This document shows positions 61,186 to 64,000 of a DNA stretch of 64,000 nucleotides, in pieces. Under the pieces are notes generated by a model. It made no database searches. It worked only from the letters and a program-made list of their open reading frames with translations, and was not told the origin of the DNA. Numbering within the stretch: position 1 is the first letter of the stretch; each line of letters begins with the position of its first letter. This DNA is from SFLA01 sp045595785 (lineage in GTDB: Bacteria > Bacillota > Clostridia > Oscillospirales > CAG-382). Made by a program: the position numbers and the translations under genes. The DNA is taken from assembly GCA_045595785.1 (NCBI GenBank), contig JAZOBE010000043.1, positions 1-64,000 of the forward strand. Reading direction: 5' to 3'.

Positions 61186-61370
61186 CCCGCGAGCAGAAGC
61201 TACGTAATCTCATTCTTGATAAATACAATAGTCTTAGGCAGTTCGCAATGGAAGCGGATATTCCGTACAGTACGCTTATGACTTTGTTATCTCGTGATAT
61301 CGGCGGTGCTTCTTTTGACGTTGTGATGAAAATATGTAAAAAACTTGAAATAGATCCATTAGAGCTATAA
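61182..61370 (+). CDS. Tiny XRE-type HTH protein
   Basis: 62 residues, practically a bare helix-turn-helix (NSLRQFAMEADIPYSTLMTL, then FDVVMKICKKLEIDPLEL). Coupled to the DeoR gene by ATGA. The short Cro-like size suggests a DNA-binding partner or an antagonist acting with the DeoR protein. Confidence 0.7.
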   Translation: MTREQKLRNLILDKYNSLRQFAMEADIPYSTLMTLLSRDIGGASFDVVMKICKKLEIDPLEL

Positions 61371-61382
61371 AAAAATTCGGCG

Positions 61383-61416
61383 GGGCAGGAGCTTCAATCT
61401 CCTGCGCCACCTTTTA
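61383..61416 (+). terminator. Probable terminator of the DeoR-HTH pair
   Basis: Stem GCAGGAG/CTCCTGC with loop CTTCAAT, then GCCACC and TTTT. Confidence 0.55.
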
Positions 61417-61429
61417 AATAGAAGGTCAT

Positions 61430-61900
61430 TTTTGCCGTCATTCCGAAAGGATGGTCATAATCATATCGGAAATGTTTATTCAGCCGACTGTTTGATGTTT
61501 AATTGGTATCATTCCGAAGTGTTATCCTTTGAACATCAAACAGCCGGAACACGCCGTAAGGCGTGCATACATAAATCAATAACAAATCCAAAGGGAATCA
61601 TCTGTATATGTATATCATCTTAAATCCGTTCCGAAATTATTTATCATTTTTCATTCCGAAATGAGCGCAAAGCATAGTTCTCCCATTGGCAGTTTTATCG
61701 GTTTTACCTGCCGTTACTCCCGTTTTCTTTTTCAAGGGTTCCGGAATGCTTTGCGAACAGGGGCTTTTTGTTCGCCACCGGGCTCAGTTTCTATTTCCCT
61801 GCGAGAAATAGAAACTGGCCCAACGATGGTCATATCTATCATTCCGAAGGGTAAATCATAAGTCATTCCGATTCGCAAATCATTTTTATTCCGAAGAGAG
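61430..61900. repeat. Noncoding stretch with CATTCCGAA repeats and hairpins
   Basis: No convincing gene. CATTCCGAA occurs at 61439, 61510, 61652 and 61840, with near copies at 61628, 61864 and 61888. Structures: a 16-base inverted repeat, one mismatch, at 61484-61499 and 61532-61547; a CACGCC/GGCGTG hairpin with GTAA tetraloop (61550-61565); and an 11-bp stem GTTTCTATTTC/GAAATAGAAAC (61787-61815). It could be an iteron-type or transfer origin, or the start of a large RNA. No replication or relaxase gene adjoins. Confidence 0.5.
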
Positions 61901-61924
61901 AATCATATTAAATTGTTCCCATTA

Positions 61925-62330
61925 AAGTTGGTCAGTACTATGAGGCATACGCCCCAACGCATACCTGCCGCTTGACAGGTGCCCTGACGGGCTACGCCTA
62001 CACCACACACTAGCTATTAGATAGTCTACCGCTGAACTCGGCAGGGTGGCGGGGTTTCGATCTTCCATTGAAAGCCCATAACGTTGTCTGCTCAAAGGCA
62101 GATAAGCGGCTCTTCGCAGATGAGATAATTTAGTACGACAAGCTTCGTACAATTTTTGCTGCTCAACAAGTGAGCTTATTATCTCAACGCCCCGTTGTCT
62201 TCCGCACGGGTGGCTGTCAGCAAATGGTGCAATATACGTACAAAACCGTTGCACATCCATACGCTCTTCCATTTACCATACGTCGGTCACTCCAGCCATA
62301 CTGTGACCGCACCTGTTTTGAACATCTACA
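61925..62330. ncRNA. Candidate large structured RNA or highly folded element (strand unknown)
   Basis: GC-richer than its surroundings and dense in short stems: ACCTG/CAGGT, GCCC/GGGC, TCTGC/GCAGA near 62088, CGGTCAC/GTGACCG (62284-62309). A three-way junction is visible: TGAGATAAT (62121-62129) pairs with ATTATCTCA (62178-62186) and encloses GTACGA/TCGTAC and GCTCA/TGAGC hairpins. A 116-codon minus-strand frame (62272-61922) crosses it, but it lacks a good ribosome site and looks compositionally unlike its neighbours. Large ornate RNAs are known from Firmicutes phages and mobile elements near tRNA genes; identity is not shown here. Confidence 0.4.
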
Positions 62331-62352
62331 ATTTGACTTGCTTTTTCAACAT
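62326..62352 (-). CDS. Possible 8-residue leader peptide (MLKKQVKL)
   Basis: ATG preceded by TAGGAGG at ideal spacing; the stop comes after eight codons. A CGGTCAC/GTGACCG hairpin follows 17 bases later. The layout resembles translation-attenuation leaders. It may only be chance next to a strong ribosome-site-like sequence. Confidence 0.3.
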   Translation of the reverse strand: MLKKQVKL

Positions 62353-62490
62353 TTCAATTCCTCCTATCTGTATTACTGTAATTCCTCCTTAGTGTATTTA
62401 AAGAGTTCGTATGTAATATGGAAGAGAGCATTGCGAAATGCAAGTAAAAATACAATTTAATTGGAAAATGAGAAGAAGGATTAACGAGAA

Positions 62491-62520
62491 AGGCAGAGAG
62501 TGGTTTACTCTCTGCCTTCT
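62491..62520. terminator. Hairpin with terminator character
   Basis: 10-bp stem AGGCAGAGAG/CTCTCTGCCT, loop TGGTTTA, followed by TCTTC; weak T run on both strands. May end a transcript of the structured block. Confidence 0.5.
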
Positions 62521-62656
62521 TCATGTGAAATTTAATAATTCAAAAAGTCATAAGTGTCGAGTTTGCTGATATATTATAGAATTGACATAATAATCATGTA
62601 AATTCTTCTCAAACCATGCAATATAACATTGATTCTAATTTAGGTTCAAAATATAA

Positions 62657-62785
62657 TATGCAGATTCGTTAAATGCTTATAGAACAGTTTTACAAAAAGA
62701 ACATTCTGGTATTGAATATGTCAAAATAAAAATTCTAACCGATGAGAAAATATGCCCAAATGAAAAAGTACATTTGATGGGATAA
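62657..62785 (+). pseudogene. Possible 3' fragment of a lost gene
   Basis: About 42 open codons after an in-frame stop, ending EKICPNEKVHLMG, with natural amino-acid make-up but no start or ribosome site. Probably a remnant. The rest of 62521-62906 is AT-rich with nothing else I can support. Confidence 0.25.
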
Positions 62786-62906
62786 CAGCACGGTTCAAAA
62801 ACGATAATCATATCACGCAAGAAAACCAGTGTATATAACTTTCACACAAAATTCTAGTTCTTATATTTCCGTTCAAAATAGCATTGCAATAATCTCTTCA
62901 AAACTA

Positions 62907-63788
62907 TTATATTAATTTGAATAAATCAATTGTTTCTCCCATCTGGTTGTTATTTACGTTTACATCATTAATAGCAGGTGCGCTCTGCAAACTATTACCT
63001 TCAGAAACCATAACTTTTTGCTTTTGCTTGACATGTTCCTTTATTTCTCTAAAAATAGTTTCATAATCTTCTGGTTTAATCATCTTGTACTTCTCGCTAA
63101 ATCCAACAGGCGACTTTCCAATGGGAAACATGTCACGTAGCCTAGACATGTCAGCTCCTTCGCCAATGCCTAACGGAAAAATATGCAAATCGCCATTTAT
63201 GACACGCTCACGAATATTGGCAAACTCTGGGCGAGGGTCATCGGTTGGAGTTCCATCAGTCATAAATACGAGAATAGGCGTGTAATAATCATTATCGGCA
63301 TTTCTTAATTCGTTACGCATTTCATCTAATTGCGCAAGTGCAGTTCGTATTCCATCTCCCATGGAAGTTTCAGCCTTTTCAACTGAACATTCACAAGAAT
63401 GAATACTCAAAGCTTCACAATCTAAAAAATCATATTTTACATTAGCAAATCGGCTATATGTAACAATGGATACAGCGACTTGACGACATAATTCCGTATC
63501 TCGTTTTAAATCAGTTAAAAGACCACAAAGAGTCTCGTTCATTTTGTCAATCTTCTTATAATGTGCGTATCCTGGCCGAATATCATTTAAACTAAAATAG
63601 TTTACATTATGTCCATCCGAGAATCCCCTGCCTGTATTGCGTTTCAAGCCGCCCTCTTGTATCCACCATTCATCCATAGACTGACTTACATCTACGCAAA
63701 AACAAATAAGTGCACGTGGGTCCCCATTGATTAGCAATCTACGCTGTTGGCTAAAATATTCACTTGAATAGTATGCTTCGTTTGCCAT
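62907..63788 (-). CDS. VWA-domain protein (TerY-like)
   Basis: 293 residues, no signal peptide. The VWA domain (about 25-230) starts ALICFCVDVSQSMDEWW with an intact metal site DVSQS (33-37), a Thr in ETSMGDGIRTAL and FMTDGTPTDD. The tail contains a Gln/Lys stretch then an Asn-rich segment. Cytoplasmic VWA proteins of this type occur in TerY-kinase-phosphatase modules linked to stress and phage defence. GAGGAG precedes the ATG. The gene upstream on the same strand is the zinc-ribbon protein, so the module continues beyond the window. Confidence 0.75.
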   Translation of the reverse strand: MANEAYYSSEYFSQQRRLLINGDPRALICFCVDVSQSMDEWWIQEGGLKRNTGRGFSDGHNVNYFSLNDIRPGYAHYKKIDKMNETLCGLLTDLKRDTELCRQVAVSIVTYSRFANVKYDFLDCEALSIHSCECSVEKAETSMGDGIRTALAQLDEMRNELRNADNDYYTPILVFMTDGTPTDDPRPEFANIRERVINGDLHIFPLGIGEGADMSRLRDMFPIGKSPVGFSEKYKMIKPEDYETIFREIKEHVKQKQKVMVSEGNSLQSAPAINDVNVNNNQMGETIDLFKLI

Positions 63789-63810
63789 AATCGTCTCCTC
63801 ATTTTAATTA

Positions 63811-64000
63811 TTAATATCTTCGGTTGCGACATTTAGGACATCGAGTCGGTAAATTAAGTCCTTTCTTTTTATAAAACTCAACTTCACCATTAGTAATGGG
63901 GAAACGACAACCACAGTATCGATTGCTGCAAGAACGCCACATATAAATATCATTATTCCATTTTTCGCGTTCGCGCTTGGCATCATTCAACTTGATTTTG
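63811..64000 (-). CDS. Zinc-ribbon protein, C-terminal part (5' end outside window)
   Basis: 62 codons from the window edge to the TAA at 63811. Carries CSNRYCGCRFPIT, EVEFYKKKGLNLPTRCPKC and RNRRY: four cysteines in the pattern of the probable zinc-binding (zf-trcl) domain. It ends 22 bases before the VWA gene, in the same direction, so the two are probably co-transcribed. Confidence 0.65.
   Translation of the reverse strand, partial: KIKLNDAKREREKWNNDIYMWRSCSNRYCGCRFPITNGEVEFYKKKGLNLPTRCPKCRNRRY

Noticed and set aside
61922..62272. 116-codon minus-strand frame in the structured block
   Set aside because: No good ribosome site, composition rich in Arg/Ser/His/Cys unlike its neighbours, and it follows dense hairpins; kept only as an alternative to a structured RNA.
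63804..63986. 60-codon minus-strand frame at the right edge
   Set aside because: A different minus-strand frame (63811-64000) carries the clear zinc-ribbon motif, so this one is a shadow.

Overview
The window reads as chromosome of an uncultured low-to-moderate-GC Clostridia, most likely an Oscillospiraceae/Ruminococcaceae-type gut or rumen bacterium. This is inferred from strong AGGAGG ribosome sites, TTGACA/TATAAT promoters, the tig-clpP-clpX and lepA-hemW gene orders, a long PPi-dependent phosphofructokinase, a class B sortase, a dockerin protein and GltS. No 16S or marker comparison could be run.

Layout. 1-908 is the 3' end of a PPi-phosphofructokinase. 993-8460 holds a sialate-O-acetylesterase-like enzyme, a small ferredoxin pair, two HTH-TPR regulators, a DHHW lipoprotein and a TPR/DUF1963 membrane protein; three identical hairpins sit among these. 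8729-17876 is an oligopeptide/nickel-type ABC transporter operon whose subunits all appear enlarged, above all the first ATPase (about 365 inserted residues). 17909-22276 is a five-gene sugar-acid-type catabolic operon ending with its probable regulator; a 17-bp palindrome lies upstream of its promoter and a second copy lies past its end. 22403-31307 holds a small Cys-rich protein and a 2840-residue wall protein with a VWA head and 14 isopeptide-forming stalk repeats. 31347-34013 encodes an acyltransferase and GltS.

34022-43160 is a minus-strand operon of P22-like capsid genes (small and large terminase, portal, scaffold, coat, connector, gp10-like, coiled-coil protein, holin, tiny ORFs). It starts from its own promoter with a GtrA flippase translationally coupled to the small terminase. 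It has no integrase, lysin, repressor, replication or tail-fibre gene. Then come hemW, lepA, a lipid kinase, a dockerin protein, a Na/Pi transporter, a discoidin-domain surface protein, a 19-repeat MORN protein, clpX, clpP, tig, sortase B and an SGNH esterase.

58780-64000 starts with tRNA-Leu(CAG) and looks like a mobile region: tyrosine recombinase with a 54-residue partner, a DeoR regulator coupled to a tiny HTH protein, about 1.5 kb without a convincing gene but full of hairpins and CATTCCGAA repeats, then a VWA protein and the end of a zinc-ribbon protein that runs off the window.

The best candidates for something new are the GtrA-coupled capsid operon without phage mobility or lysis genes, the structured noncoding block at 61.4-62.4 kb, and the enlarged ABC transporter.
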